Below are positions 25,370 to 34,133 of a stretch of DNA of 64,000 nt, piece by piece. The translations under genes were made by a program, and so were the position numbers. This stretch comes from Chamaesiphon sp041738715 (lineage in GTDB: Bacteria > Cyanobacteriota > Cyanobacteriia > Cyanobacteriales > Chamaesiphonaceae). The DNA is taken from assembly GCA_041738715.1 (NCBI GenBank), contig JBGSPI010000092.1, positions 1 through 64,000 of the forward strand, read 5' to 3'. Every line of letters starts with the position of its first letter. Position 1 is the first letter of the stretch. Under the pieces are notes generated by a model. That model saw only the letters and a list, made by a program, of their open reading frames with translations, was not told the origin of the DNA and searched no databases.

Positions 25370-25492
25370 TATTTAAGTAATAGTAAATAGTAAAGGCAGA
25401 TTTATGTAATTATTTTGTTTGGAACTAAAAGTTTAGAACAAAACTTACCCGCTCTCACTAGAAAGTAGTCAATAGTATAAACTCCAAGATCT

Positions 25493-25521
25493 AAAAAAGG
25501 TAGGTAATAGTACCTACCTTT
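25493..25521 (-). terminator. Rho-independent terminator downstream of chlP
   Basis: AAAGGTAGGTA (25496-25506) and TACCTACCTTT (25511-25521) form a perfect 11-base stem with a four-base loop. On the minus strand it is extended by a T run from 25498 to 25493. It lies between chlP and the EgtC-like gene, both on the minus strand. Confidence 0.75.
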
Positions 25522-25589
25522 CCTAAGTGCGAGTTAAATTTGGATAAATAATAGCAGTCGCCAGGGCGGTTAGAACATTTGGTGAGGCT

Positions 25590-25622
25590 ATATTCCCGAC
25601 TTATCCAAGAAGTCGGGAATAT
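25590..25622. repeat. Palindromic repeat after chlP
   Basis: ATATTCCCGACTT (25590-25602) and its exact complement (25610-25622) flank a seven-base loop, 31 bases after the chlP stop. No T run follows, so it is either an additional transcript-end structure or an intergenic palindromic repeat. Confidence 0.6.
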
Positions 25623-25652
25623 CTGTCCTAACAAGCTTGGCGGTTGCGATAA

Positions 25653-26879
25653 CTAGGGAGCTAGTGCGTTACCCCGGAGGAGACTACCGATCGTTTTTGC
25701 GGTAATCTTCATTTGAGTGAACGGATTCGCAGGAACTACAGTTTTGTAAAGATAGCTATCAAATGTTAACTTTTGGACATCGATATCGCTACACATTTCG
25801 ACGAAAGCTTCGCGAGTTGCATCAGAACGATAGAATACCCGCTGGAGAATATCCAGTACCGTGTAAGTTAATCCATAGGCTTTATCCCAATTCTTGATAT
25901 AGACCTTCAGATCCGCTTCTGTGGGGATTTTCGCGCCCTGCTCGGAACGTTCGACGATCGTTTCGGCACACATCCGCCCAGATTTCGCGGCAAAGTAAAT
26001 ACCTTCACCCGAAGACTTGGTGACATAACCCGCCGCATCACCTACCAGCGTACAACGTCCAACTACTCGGCGGGGACGAGGATGTTCGGGGATGGGGTGA
26101 GCTTCAACTTTGATAATCGTGCCACCTTCCAGCTTCTTAGCCGCCCGTTTACGGATCCCAGCTTGTAAATCTTTAATTGTGGCTTTGTGTACCTTCATCG
26201 TCCCCGTACCCACTGCTACGTGGTCGTATTTGGGGAAGACCCAGGCATAGAAATCAGTCGAGACATCATCACCCACATACATTTCCGCGAGACTGTGGTA
26301 GTAAGCCATTTTGTCTTCAGGCAGTCTGATTCTTTCCTGGAAAGCGATCGCGTAATTATAGTCTCCAGCATCCATCGCTTTGGCAACGCGAGAATTGGCA
26401 CCATCTGCACCAATTACTAAATCGACTTTCAGGGTTTTAGCTTCCCCTTCGATACTGCCACTGGAGTGATCTGCATAATGCAACACATAAGGATCGGTGG
26501 TATTTAGTCCAGGCATTTCCAACTTATGCACAGTGCCGTTGATCAACTTGGCACCGAGTTTAGCTGCTCGATCTCGTAAAAATCCATCCAAGACTTCTCG
26601 CCGACACATGCCAATATACTCACCATCTTTGAGTGTTTGACCGATATCGACTTCAATATTGGAAGGTGAAATCATCTTCATCTGCCGCACTTGGCGATCG
26701 ATAATCTCCGGTGGCAAGTCAAATTCACTCACCATGCACAGAGGAATCGCTCCACCACAAGGTTTGGCGTTATCTAATTTGCGTTCAAATAAATAAGTTT
26801 CAATTCCAGCTTTCGCCAAGACTTCAGCGGCGGAAGAACCCGCTGGCCCAGAACCGACAACAGCAACCCGTAGTACCAC
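25653..26879 (-). CDS. chlP: Geranylgeranyl diphosphate/geranylgeranyl-chlorophyll reductase ChlP
   Basis: A 408-residue flavoprotein that reduces the geranylgeranyl group to phytyl for chlorophyll, tocopherol and phylloquinone. The FAD-binding motif VAVVGSGPAGSSAAEVLAKAG opens the protein, followed by KPCGGAIPLCMVSEF and, near residue 280, the second FAD motif GRCTLVGDAAGYVTKSSGEG. The GTG start at 26879 (giving MVLRVAVVG) fits the usual cyanobacterial length and N-terminus and has GAGAG upstream; the frame is open back to ATG 26960, an alternative 27-residue extension. It diverges from gun4, another chlorophyll gene, and is followed by an intrinsic terminator. Confidence 0.95.
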   Translation of the reverse strand: MVLRVAVVGSGPAGSSAAEVLAKAGIETYLFERKLDNAKPCGGAIPLCMVSEFDLPPEIIDRQVRQMKMISPSNIEVDIGQTLKDGEYIGMCRREVLDGFLRDRAAKLGAKLINGTVHKLEMPGLNTTDPYVLHYADHSSGSIEGEAKTLKVDLVIGADGANSRVAKAMDAGDYNYAIAFQERIRLPEDKMAYYHSLAEMYVGDDVSTDFYAWVFPKYDHVAVGTGTMKVHKATIKDLQAGIRKRAAKKLEGGTIIKVEAHPIPEHPRPRRVVGRCTLVGDAAGYVTKSSGEGIYFAAKSGRMCAETIVERSEQGAKIPTEADLKVYIKNWDKAYGLTYTVLDILQRVFYRSDATREAFVEMCSDIDVQKLTFDSYLYKTVVPANPFTQMKITAKTIGSLLRGNALAP

Positions 26880-27069
26880 AGCTATACTCTCTTCATGACT
26901 TGTGCTTACATTGATGGATGTTAGCATGGACTCATCAGTAGATCCCCCCAAACCTATCATCGTCAGTCAGAATTGAAATATTCCTTTATATAAAGACATA
27001 TTTGGCAAAAGAGGGGGGTAGCTCCAAATCCCAGAATTTTTCGGTAAAATATCGATCGGTACTAGCCCA

Positions 27070-27810
27070 ATGCACAGCCGATCTTCACCCATGCCTGATT
27101 CCATCACAAAATCACCATCGATGCCGCCAGAAACGCTAGAGTTGAAGGATAAATTCATAAATAGTAACGCCAAAACTCAGTTGCAGATGGTTGCGGAGAT
27201 CGTTGCTACCGGAGAACCAGGCATTGAAATTTTACTCGAATGGCTAGACGAGAAGCGATCGACAGCACCGATTGTCTTGGCGGGAGCAGTTTATCAAGCT
27301 TTGTATCACAGCGAGTTCTCCCAAGCGCGGACTTATCTAGATCGGGAGTTGCCTACAGGGATTGTGCCATTGAGATCGAGTGCTCAAATCGATTATGCAG
27401 CCCTCCAAAAATTACTCGCCCAACAGGACTTTCAAGCCGCAGATAAACTGACAACTGAGAAACTGTGCGAACTTGCCGGGACTGGAGCAATCCAGCGTAA
27501 GTGGATTTACTTTACAGAGGTCGAACAGTTGCCAGAAATTGACCTTCAGACGATCGATGCCCTCTGGGTAGCCCATTCCCAAGGTAAATTTGGGTTCTCT
27601 GTTCAACGGGATCTGTGGCTGGGGATGGGTAAAAATTGGGATAAACTGTGGGCTAAAATTGGCTGGAAGAGCGGGAATAACTGGACGCGATACCCAGGGT
27701 CATTTACCTGGAGTTTAGCGGCTCCGATGGGGCATTTACCCCTATCTAATCAACTCAGAGGTGTTCGGGTCATCTCATCTCTGTTATCACATCCTGCCTG
27801 GGATCGATAG
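27070..27810 (+). CDS. gun4: GUN4 domain protein, activator of Mg-chelatase
   Basis: A 246-residue porphyrin-binding protein that activates magnesium chelatase. An N-terminal helical bundle (about residues 20-95: QLQMVAEIVATGEPGIEILLEWL) precedes the GUN4 core (about 100-240) with IDYAALQKLLAQQDFQAAD, KWIYFTEVEQLPEIDLQTI, FGFSVQRDLW and PMGHLPLSNQLRGVRV. Length and order match the cyanobacterial GUN4. Three candidate ATGs (27070, 27091, 27121) precede the helical domain and none has a clear Shine-Dalgarno, so the exact N-terminus is uncertain. Divergent from chlP, which suggests coordinated control of chlorophyll synthesis. Confidence 0.93.
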   Translation: MHSRSSPMPDSITKSPSMPPETLELKDKFINSNAKTQLQMVAEIVATGEPGIEILLEWLDEKRSTAPIVLAGAVYQALYHSEFSQARTYLDRELPTGIVPLRSSAQIDYAALQKLLAQQDFQAADKLTTEKLCELAGTGAIQRKWIYFTEVEQLPEIDLQTIDALWVAHSQGKFGFSVQRDLWLGMGKNWDKLWAKIGWKSGNNWTRYPGSFTWSLAAPMGHLPLSNQLRGVRVISSLLSHPAWDR

Positions 27811-27930
27811 TGGGTATTATAGATAAAAGATACTAAAAATTTATACAAGCATCAATTAAATCAGTCATTTAGACGGTGATTAATTTGAGTATTTAAGATA
27901 CGCTCTACGAAGTCGGAGAGTGTTTTTATC

Positions 27931-29343
27931 ATGCGCCAAATCACCAAAGCTACAGCCCCACTAGAATTTTTACCACCCAATTTCAAGTTGTGGGTACTTC
28001 GACTAGCTGTGCGGAGCTTACCTTATTGGTTGAATAGTAAGCTGCATATTAGCAAAATTCAGGCGAGTCATATCGATCGATTGGTGGAAGTTTATAAGCA
28101 ATCCCAAATGGGGCGATTGCGGTTAATTTTGGCATTTCGGCATCCAAGTACGGATGACGCATTTTGCATGGGATATTTATTGACCAAGATTTTACCTGCG
28201 GCTGCCACAGAGCATCGAATTTCACTCAAATCCCCGGTATTCGCTCACTTTATCTACGATCGCGGCGTTCTACTCTGGGCGGGGAAATTTGTCAGTTGGC
28301 TCTATCCTCGGCTCGGTGGTATTCCCATTCATCGGGGTAAATCCGATCGACTAGCCTTAAAATCAGCGCGAGATTTGCTCGTCGATGGACAAATGCCGAT
28401 TGCCTTGGCTCCAGAGGGTGCCACTAATGGACATAGCGAAATTGTCAGTCCACTCGAACCAGGGGCTGCCCAGATTGGATTTTGGGGGATGGAGGATTTA
28501 GTTAAAGCAGGCAGAACTGAAGATGTGTTAATTTTGCCGATCGGGATTCAGTACTACTATGTCGATGAACCGTGGTCGAATCTCGAAAAATTGTTACACG
28601 AACTGGAAATAGACTGTGGGCTGGAAGTCAATCGACATGACTCACTCGTCGCCATCAGCCAAAGCGACAGGCGGCCAATGAAAAAGTTGATTTACGATCG
28701 ATTTTATAAGTTGAGTCAGTATCTTTTGTACCAAATGGAGAACTTCTATGCGCAGTTTTACCATTATGAAATTGGCGAACGCCCACCTTTGGTTGAATCT
28801 ATTTCTCGGACAGAAATCGCCCAAAGACTCCAAAAATTATTAGATTTTGCTCTAGCCGTTTCCGAAAACTATTTTCATCTCCAACCGAAGGGCACCACGG
28901 CTAATCGGTGTCGCCGGATCGAGCAAGCTGGCTGGAATTGGATTTATCGAGCCGAATTGAAACCTCCACATAATTTACCACCGATCGGTCGCAAATTAGC
29001 CGATCGAATTGCCACTGAAGCCGATCTGCGAATGTGGCACATGCGAATTGTCGAAAGCTTTGTCGCGGTGACTGGTACCTACGTCAAAGATAAACCAACA
29101 ATCGATCGATTTGCCGAAACCACACTGCTGTTGTGGGATCTTGTCGCCCGAATCAAAGGTGAAAATCCCAGCAAACGCCCGATCCTCGGTAAACGTCGCG
29201 TCCAGATTACCATCAGCAACCCAATTCCCATTTCTGATTATTGGGATCGCTACCAAAGCAGTCGCACCGAAGCCAAGCAAGCGGTGATTGATTTAACGCA
29301 GGAATTGCAAACATCACTGGAAGGAACAATCGATCGAGAGTGA
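27931..29343 (+). CDS. PlsC-type 1-acylglycerol-3-phosphate acyltransferase family protein
   Basis: A 470-residue protein with the lysophosphatidate acyltransferase-like fold in its first half. The catalytic HxxxxD-type motif appears as FRHPSTDD (about residue 70), and the glycerol-phosphate-binding APEGATN block at about 160. A hydrophobic segment around YDRGVLLWAGKFVSWL (about 108-125) may associate with the membrane. The C-terminal 230 residues are a helical extension found in cyanobacterial relatives, without a known function. RBS and start are ordinary. A hairpin with a T run at 29520-29573 may end the transcript. Confidence 0.85.
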   Translation: MRQITKATAPLEFLPPNFKLWVLRLAVRSLPYWLNSKLHISKIQASHIDRLVEVYKQSQMGRLRLILAFRHPSTDDAFCMGYLLTKILPAAATEHRISLKSPVFAHFIYDRGVLLWAGKFVSWLYPRLGGIPIHRGKSDRLALKSARDLLVDGQMPIALAPEGATNGHSEIVSPLEPGAAQIGFWGMEDLVKAGRTEDVLILPIGIQYYYVDEPWSNLEKLLHELEIDCGLEVNRHDSLVAISQSDRRPMKKLIYDRFYKLSQYLLYQMENFYAQFYHYEIGERPPLVESISRTEIAQRLQKLLDFALAVSENYFHLQPKGTTANRCRRIEQAGWNWIYRAELKPPHNLPPIGRKLADRIATEADLRMWHMRIVESFVAVTGTYVKDKPTIDRFAETTLLLWDLVARIKGENPSKRPILGKRRVQITISNPIPISDYWDRYQSSRTEAKQAVIDLTQELQTSLEGTIDRE

Positions 29344-29395
29344 GGGAGACGAGGAGATGTTGGGATGTTCATAATGATTGGTTTTTTCACGCTGC

Positions 29396-29515
29396 TCAGT
29401 AAAGATCGCATTTAGCACCGACCATATTTCGACCTCCTGGTTTTGCTGCTGGAATCATTGATTCGATTAATTCCCATTGCCATTGTGTCGAGTTACTGGA
29501 GTATGCTTTACTCAT
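29396..29515 (-). pseudogene. N-terminal remnant of an IS5-type transposase
   Basis: From ATG 29515 the minus strand encodes MSKAYSSNSTQWQWELIES and MIPAAKPGGR, the typical N-terminus of cyanobacterial IS5-group transposases (MSKAYS-x-NLT-x-x-QWELIEPLIP). The frame then diverges and stops after 39 residues. The DDE catalytic domain is absent. It is a decayed insertion-sequence end between the acyltransferase and mtnA. Confidence 0.75.
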
Positions 29516-29519
29516 GTTT

Positions 29520-29573
29520 CTTTCAGGGTTGCTGTGACTAAGTATCTTCAGCTTATACCCTGAAAGCTTTTTT
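29520..29573 (+). terminator. Hairpin with T run, possible terminator or IS end
   Basis: CTTTCAGGGT (29520-29529) and ACCCTGAAAG (29557-29566) are perfect 10-base arms around 27 bases, followed by a six-T run. It lies directly upstream of the transposase remnant, so it may be a leftover IS terminal structure that now serves as a terminator. Confidence 0.4.
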
Positions 29574-29610
29574 ACCTCATACCCCCTTTTCAAACAGCCT
29601 CTAACTTCGA

Positions 29611-30660
29611 TTAAGCAACTCGATCTCGAAGAGTGATGATTTCTGCTGGAGAGAATGCCCCAAATTCAGTAATAATTGCTTGAATTAAATGGGCTGGAGT
29701 CACATCAAAAGCTGGATTATAAAACTCAACCCCAGGCGGACAAATAATTGTCTCACCGATTTGATAAAGCTCCGAAGGGTGACGTTCCTCGATCGGAATC
29801 AAACTTCCATCACTGAGACTAAAATCGATCGTCGAAAGCGGTGCAGCTACAAAGAAGGGAATATTATGTGCCTGAGCGACCAAAGCTAAACTATAAGTAC
29901 CAATTTTATTAGCCGCATCACCATTAGCCGCAATGCGGTCGGCACCAACCACCACCGCATCGATTAGCCCCTGCTTCATACAGTGCGCTGCCATACTATC
30001 GCTAATTACCGTTACCGGAATCCCCTCCTGTACGCATTCCCAACTCGTCAGCCTCGCACCTTGTAGCCGAGGACGGGTTTCATCCGCATACACCCGCGCC
30101 AATCGCCCTTGTGTCCACGCAGAACGTACTACCCCCAACGCCGTACCATAACCAGCCGTTGCCAGGGCACCAGCATTGCAATGCGTCAACAAACACAAGC
30201 GTTCTGGACTACTTGGCAAAGCCGCTAAACCATGTGCCCCAATCGATTTACAAGTTTCGATATCCTCCGCATTAATCTGTTGAGCGACAATCAATAATTG
30301 CTGAATGATTTCGGCGACACTCCCTAGCGTAGATTTAGCGGTTTGTTCCATCCGCTCGATCGCCCAAAATAAGTTTACCGCCGTCGGTCGAGTTGACCTG
30401 AGCATTCTACCGATTTCTGCCAGTTTAGTTAGAAATTCATCTCGATCTGTAGTCGTCAGATCCCTAGCACCCAAATACATGCCATAAGCCGCAGCTACCC
30501 CAATTGCTGGCGCACCGCGCACGATCATCGTCACGATCGCTTCTGCCATATCTTCAACCCGATTGATTTCGACGTAGGTATACTCATTCGGCAACCGATT
30601 TTGGTCGATCAGTAATACGCGATTGTCTTGCCAGCGAACGGGATAAACTGCGATGTTCAT
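29611..30660 (-). CDS. mtnA: S-methyl-5-thioribose-1-phosphate isomerase MtnA
   Basis: A 349-residue enzyme of the methionine salvage pathway, isomerising methylthioribose 1-phosphate to methylthioribulose 1-phosphate. Family motifs: MIVRGAPAIGVAAAYGMYL (about residues 46-64), the catalytic Cys in LTHCNAGALATAGYGTALG (about 158-176), and VVGADRIAANGDAANKIGTY with the catalytic Asp (about 238-257). Full length, with an ordinary ATG start. It is divergent from the ferredoxin gene; no other mtn genes are adjacent. Confidence 0.95.
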   Translation of the reverse strand: MNIAVYPVRWQDNRVLLIDQNRLPNEYTYVEINRVEDMAEAIVTMIVRGAPAIGVAAAYGMYLGARDLTTTDRDEFLTKLAEIGRMLRSTRPTAVNLFWAIERMEQTAKSTLGSVAEIIQQLLIVAQQINAEDIETCKSIGAHGLAALPSSPERLCLLTHCNAGALATAGYGTALGVVRSAWTQGRLARVYADETRPRLQGARLTSWECVQEGIPVTVISDSMAAHCMKQGLIDAVVVGADRIAANGDAANKIGTYSLALVAQAHNIPFFVAAPLSTIDFSLSDGSLIPIEERHPSELYQIGETIICPPGVEFYNPAFDVTPAHLIQAIITEFGAFSPAEIITLRDRVA

Positions 30661-30747
30661 GGGTTAGGAGTGAGGGATTAGTTCCGGCTCAAATTTTATC
30701 ATCACCCTTACAATATTACCTACTCCCAACTCTCAACTCCCAACCCC

Positions 30748-30987
30748 ATGACTGTCACCATTCACTTTTTACCCGATCGAGTGACGATCGAAGCTGAACC
30801 AGGAGAACCATTACTAGCCGCAGCGACCAGAGCCGGAATATCCATTCCGACCGGCTGTATGATGGGTTCATGTTATGCCTGCGAAGTCGAGATCGAAGGT
30901 CGCGAAAACCCCGTGCGTGCCTGTTTGACTAGTGTACCGACAGATGCAGTGACGATCGTTCATCTCTATGACGATCCTGTTTGGTAA
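30748..30987 (+). CDS. Small 2Fe-2S ferredoxin
   Basis: A 79-residue plant-type ferredoxin-fold electron carrier. The cluster ligands are visible as GCMMGSCYACEVEI (C-x4-C-x2-C, about residues 37-45) and a fourth Cys in VRACLTS (about 58). It is shorter than the main photosynthetic ferredoxin and ends in DDPVW. Its redox partner is unknown; it stands alone between mtnA and the HtrA-type protease gene. Confidence 0.9.
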   Translation: MTVTIHFLPDRVTIEAEPGEPLLAAATRAGISIPTGCMMGSCYACEVEIEGRENPVRACLTSVPTDAVTIVHLYDDPVW

Positions 30988-31085
30988 AGCTGAAATTGCC
31001 CATACCGAATTATCCGTAATTGTCTAGGCGCGAAAAATCAGCACAATAGTAGAGTAGAACCTACGATAAATTGCCAACCGAATCT

Positions 31086-32192
31086 ATGAAATTGCCAAAA
31101 CTAGGTTATCTGATCGCAGCGATCGCTTTGACAATTGCCACTATACTGCCTTTACCCGCTCTAGCCGCTGTCCCAATTGCTGCCGTTGCGAATGATAATA
31201 GTGGTAGAAGCTTTGTCAGTCAGGCAGTCGAGCGGGTAGGATCTGCGGTAGTGCGGATCGACACCGAGCGGACGATTACCCGGCGAATCGACCCATTTTT
31301 TGGAGATGAAGCTATGTCAGGATTGCCCCAGCAACAACTATTAAGGGGGCAAGGTTCGGGCTTTATTATCGATCGAGATGGGGTAATTTTGACCAATGCC
31401 CATGTCGTTAACCAAGCCGATAAGGTAACAGTCATTCTCAAGGATGGGCGAAGTCTAGAGGGCAAAGTCCAGGGGGTCGATCCAGTAACTGATTTAGCCG
31501 TAGTCAAGATCGCTGGCTCGAAAGATTTACCCGTTGCTGAACTGGGTAACTCCGATCGAGTGAAAGTGGGCGATTGGGCGATCGCCGTCGGCAATCCCTT
31601 CGGCTTAGATAATACCGTCACACTAGGGATCGTTAGCACCCTCAAACGTTCTAGTGCAGCCGTCGGCATGACCGACAAACGCCTGGATTTCATTCAAACC
31701 GATGCAGCCATCAATCCAGGTAATTCAGGTGGTCCCCTGCTCAATGCTCAAGGACAAGTTATCGGCATCAATACGGCGATTCGCGCCGATGCAATGGGGA
31801 TTGGATTTGCGATTCCGATCGATAAAGCCAAGCAAATCACTACCCAATTAGCGCGGGGTGAAAAAGTTTCTCATCCCTATCTCGGCGTGCAAATGGTCAC
31901 ACTGACACCGGAACTCGCGGCGGAAAATAATAGCGATCCCAATGCACCATTCCAAATTCCCCCAGTTAATGGCGTATTAGTCGTCCGCGTGTTGCCCAAT
32001 ACCGCTGCATCAATGGCAGGAATGCGGCGCGGCGACGTAATTTTGGAAGTGAATGGTGATGAAATTCACGATGCCAGTCAGTTGCAAGATGTGATGGAAA
32101 ATAGTCGCGTCAGTCAAAGGTTGCAAGTCAGAATTTCTCGTGAGGGCAAAAATAAACTAGTCACAGTTATGCCTAGAGAATTGGACTCGTAA
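31086..32192 (+). CDS. HtrA/Deg-type trypsin-like serine protease with PDZ domain
   Basis: A 368-residue exported protease of the HhoA/HhoB/HtrA group. A signal peptide covers about residues 1-30 (GYLIAAIALTIATILPLPALAA). The trypsin-like domain has its triad in TNAHVVN (His), TDLAVVKI (Asp) and NPGNSGGPL (Ser). One PDZ domain follows at about 265-365 (YLGVQMV; GVLVVRVLPNTAASMAGMRRGDVI). It degrades or refolds damaged envelope and thylakoid-lumen proteins. Start at ATG 31086; the TTG five codons upstream is less likely. Which of the cyanobacterial paralogues it is cannot be decided by eye. Confidence 0.92.
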   Translation: MKLPKLGYLIAAIALTIATILPLPALAAVPIAAVANDNSGRSFVSQAVERVGSAVVRIDTERTITRRIDPFFGDEAMSGLPQQQLLRGQGSGFIIDRDGVILTNAHVVNQADKVTVILKDGRSLEGKVQGVDPVTDLAVVKIAGSKDLPVAELGNSDRVKVGDWAIAVGNPFGLDNTVTLGIVSTLKRSSAAVGMTDKRLDFIQTDAAINPGNSGGPLLNAQGQVIGINTAIRADAMGIGFAIPIDKAKQITTQLARGEKVSHPYLGVQMVTLTPELAAENNSDPNAPFQIPPVNGVLVVRVLPNTAASMAGMRRGDVILEVNGDEIHDASQLQDVMENSRVSQRLQVRISREGKNKLVTVMPRELDS

Positions 32193-32276
32193 AAGGTGTT
32201 GATTCCTGTTGCTAATGGGGTTAAACTTATCGATCGATTGTTGATTAGCAAATAAATCGAATTTTACCTATGTTAG

Positions 32277-32696
32277 TTAGATTGCATCTTGAATAACCCG
32301 ATCTGACTTTTCCAACACTCTCTGAGGGACGCTCCTTGTTGCTTTGTTGATTTTTGGTGTTTGCACTGTGTTAGCTTTCTTCGCCTTACAACGCTCGCGA
32401 GTTTTTATTGGTAAGGTAGCGGGATCGATCTTTTCGCTACCAACAATCACCGATTTCATTTTTGCACCATTATCAATTAATATTTCGCCACAAGTGTTGG
32501 CGGTGACAGGTTTTCTCTTTCTCAATTTGCCTTTAGCATTGATAGTTTGAATATCATATTGTTGTTTGGCGGTCAGGCCTGTGACTACTACTTGATTTTT
32601 AGCAGTCTTGTAAATTTCTGCATTGACGATCGAGGCTTGTATTAGTGTGATGATTGTCGCGATCGTTGTTCCTAAAATTGATATTTTTCTTAGCAT
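32277..32696 (-). CDS. Exported hypothetical protein
   Basis: A 139-residue protein with a clear signal peptide (about residues 1-27, ISILGTTIATIITLIQASIVNA), so it is probably periplasmic or secreted. The mature part is basic, with a repeated theme of short beta segments (NQVVVTGLTAKQQYDIQTI) and two Cys residues (NTCGEI, RERCKAKK). No family recognised. ATG 32696 was chosen over a TTG two codons upstream. It lies downstream of sat on the same strand but is separated from it by a strong hairpin. Confidence 0.65.
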   Translation of the reverse strand: MLRKISILGTTIATIITLIQASIVNAEIYKTAKNQVVVTGLTAKQQYDIQTINAKGKLRKRKPVTANTCGEILIDNGAKMKSVIVGSEKIDPATLPIKTRERCKAKKANTVQTPKINKATRSVPQRVLEKSDRVIQDAI

Positions 32697-32740
32697 ATTC
32701 AATAAGTCGAAAGTTTAAAATAATCTCAAATAATCTTAGA

Positions 32741-32769
32741 TGAAATTACGCACAAAATGCGTAATTTCA
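32741..32769 (-). terminator. Hairpin after sat
   Basis: TGAAATTACGCA (32741-32752) and its exact complement (32758-32769) form a 12-base stem with a five-base loop, starting 11 bases after the sat stop on the minus strand. The T run is weak; termination is inferred from position. Confidence 0.55.
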
Positions 32770-32780
32770 TGATTTTAGAA

Positions 32781-33944
32781 CTAGGATTTCATCGCCCGAA
32801 TTAATTCTGCGGCAACTTCAGGGCGAGAAAATTCTGGCGGTGGTAATTCACCATTCCGCAACAGATCGCGCACTTTAGTACCAGATAAATGTACCCGTTG
32901 ATCGGGCTTGCTCGGACTGGTTTTTGTTGTCGCCATTGATTTGGTCACAGTACAGTAGAAAGCGTGTTCAAACATCATTGGTGTGATGCCCAGTTCGTCT
33001 GGTTCAAACTCACTAAAAATGTGTTGGGCATCGTATGTGCCATAGTAATCACCCACACCAGCATGATCGCGACCGACGATAAAATGTGTACAACCGTAAT
33101 TTTTGCGAATCAGCGCGTGAAAAATTGCTTCACGGGGGCCAGCATAACGCATCGCGGCGGGATTAATCCCGAGAATCACTCGATCAGCAGGATAGTAATG
33201 CTCTAGGATAATCTCATAGCACCGCATCCGTACATCGGCAGGAATATCATCTTCTTTGGTCGCGCCAACTAGGGGGTGGAGAAATAGTCCATCAACGGTT
33301 TCCATCGCGCATTTTTGGATATATTCATGAGCGCGATGGATGGGGTTGCGGGTTTGGAAACCGACGACTGTATTCCAGCCTTTGGCTTGAAACTGCTCGC
33401 GAGATGCCGCCGGATCGATTTGGTAGGTAGGAAATTGGGGATGTGCTTCCCGTTCCAATAACCAGATGGCACCACCTAAATTAACATTACCTTGTTCATA
33501 AACCACCTTCACGCCGGGATGCTTTTGATCGTCGGTACGGTACACATTAATTGCTTCCCGCTGTTTATCATAGGTATATTTTTCAGCTAATTCTAATACG
33601 CCAACATATTTGCCCGTATGGTCATCCAACCGCACTAATGCGCCGATTTCTAGCGGTGCAGCCACAGCTTCCGTCACGGACAAAGTAATGGGAATCGACC
33701 AGGGTAAGCCATCTGCCAGCCGCATCTTCATGACCACATTATCGTAGTCTGCTTCGAGCATAAACCCAGAAATTGGACTAAAAGCACCGATCGCAATCAT
33801 CACTAAATCGGAAAATGCCCGTTCGTCCAACTGCACTCGCGGCAAATGTTCCGCTTTACTGAGAAATTCGGCTTTTTGGCTGGATGTGGCGATACGAGAG
33901 ACTAACTTACCGCCGTGGGGTGCAATACCAGAACGCTGACTCAA
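32781..33944 (-). CDS. sat: Sulfate adenylyltransferase (ATP sulfurylase)
   Basis: A 387-residue enzyme that makes adenosine 5'-phosphosulfate from sulfate and ATP, the first step of assimilation. Family motifs: IAPHGGKLV at the N-terminus, FSPISGFM (about 55-62), the ATP-site QTRNPIHRAHEYIQK (about 187-200), GRDHAGVGDYYG (about 281-292) and the C-terminal GTKVRDLLRNG. TTG 33944 is proposed as the start because GAGGAAAG lies five bases upstream and the alignable part begins there; GTG 33968, eight codons earlier, is the alternative and has no site. A hairpin follows the stop. Confidence 0.94.
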   Translation of the reverse strand: MSQRSGIAPHGGKLVSRIATSSQKAEFLSKAEHLPRVQLDERAFSDLVMIAIGAFSPISGFMLEADYDNVVMKMRLADGLPWSIPITLSVTEAVAAPLEIGALVRLDDHTGKYVGVLELAEKYTYDKQREAINVYRTDDQKHPGVKVVYEQGNVNLGGAIWLLEREAHPQFPTYQIDPAASREQFQAKGWNTVVGFQTRNPIHRAHEYIQKCAMETVDGLFLHPLVGATKEDDIPADVRMRCYEIILEHYYPADRVILGINPAAMRYAGPREAIFHALIRKNYGCTHFIVGRDHAGVGDYYGTYDAQHIFSEFEPDELGITPMMFEHAFYCTVTKSMATTKTSPSKPDQRVHLSGTKVRDLLRNGELPPPEFSRPEVAAELIRAMKS

Positions 33945-34133
33945 ACTAACTTTCCTCGCAATTATCACTTAACTATGACTCACTCTAGCAGCTTTTCAGT
34001 TTACAGTTACCAGTTAGAATAATCCTGTGTCAATTAGTTCTGTTTCGATCGATCGTGAAGTTAATCACATCTGATTGGGCACAATTAATACGCGATCGAT
34101 AAATAATTCGTTCCGACCTAACAATTTAAAATT

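Noticed and set aside
26880..26960. 27-residue N-terminal extension of ChlP
   Set aside because: The frame is open to ATG 26960, but the added residues do not resemble a ChlP N-terminus. GTG 26879 with GAGAG upstream gives the normal length.
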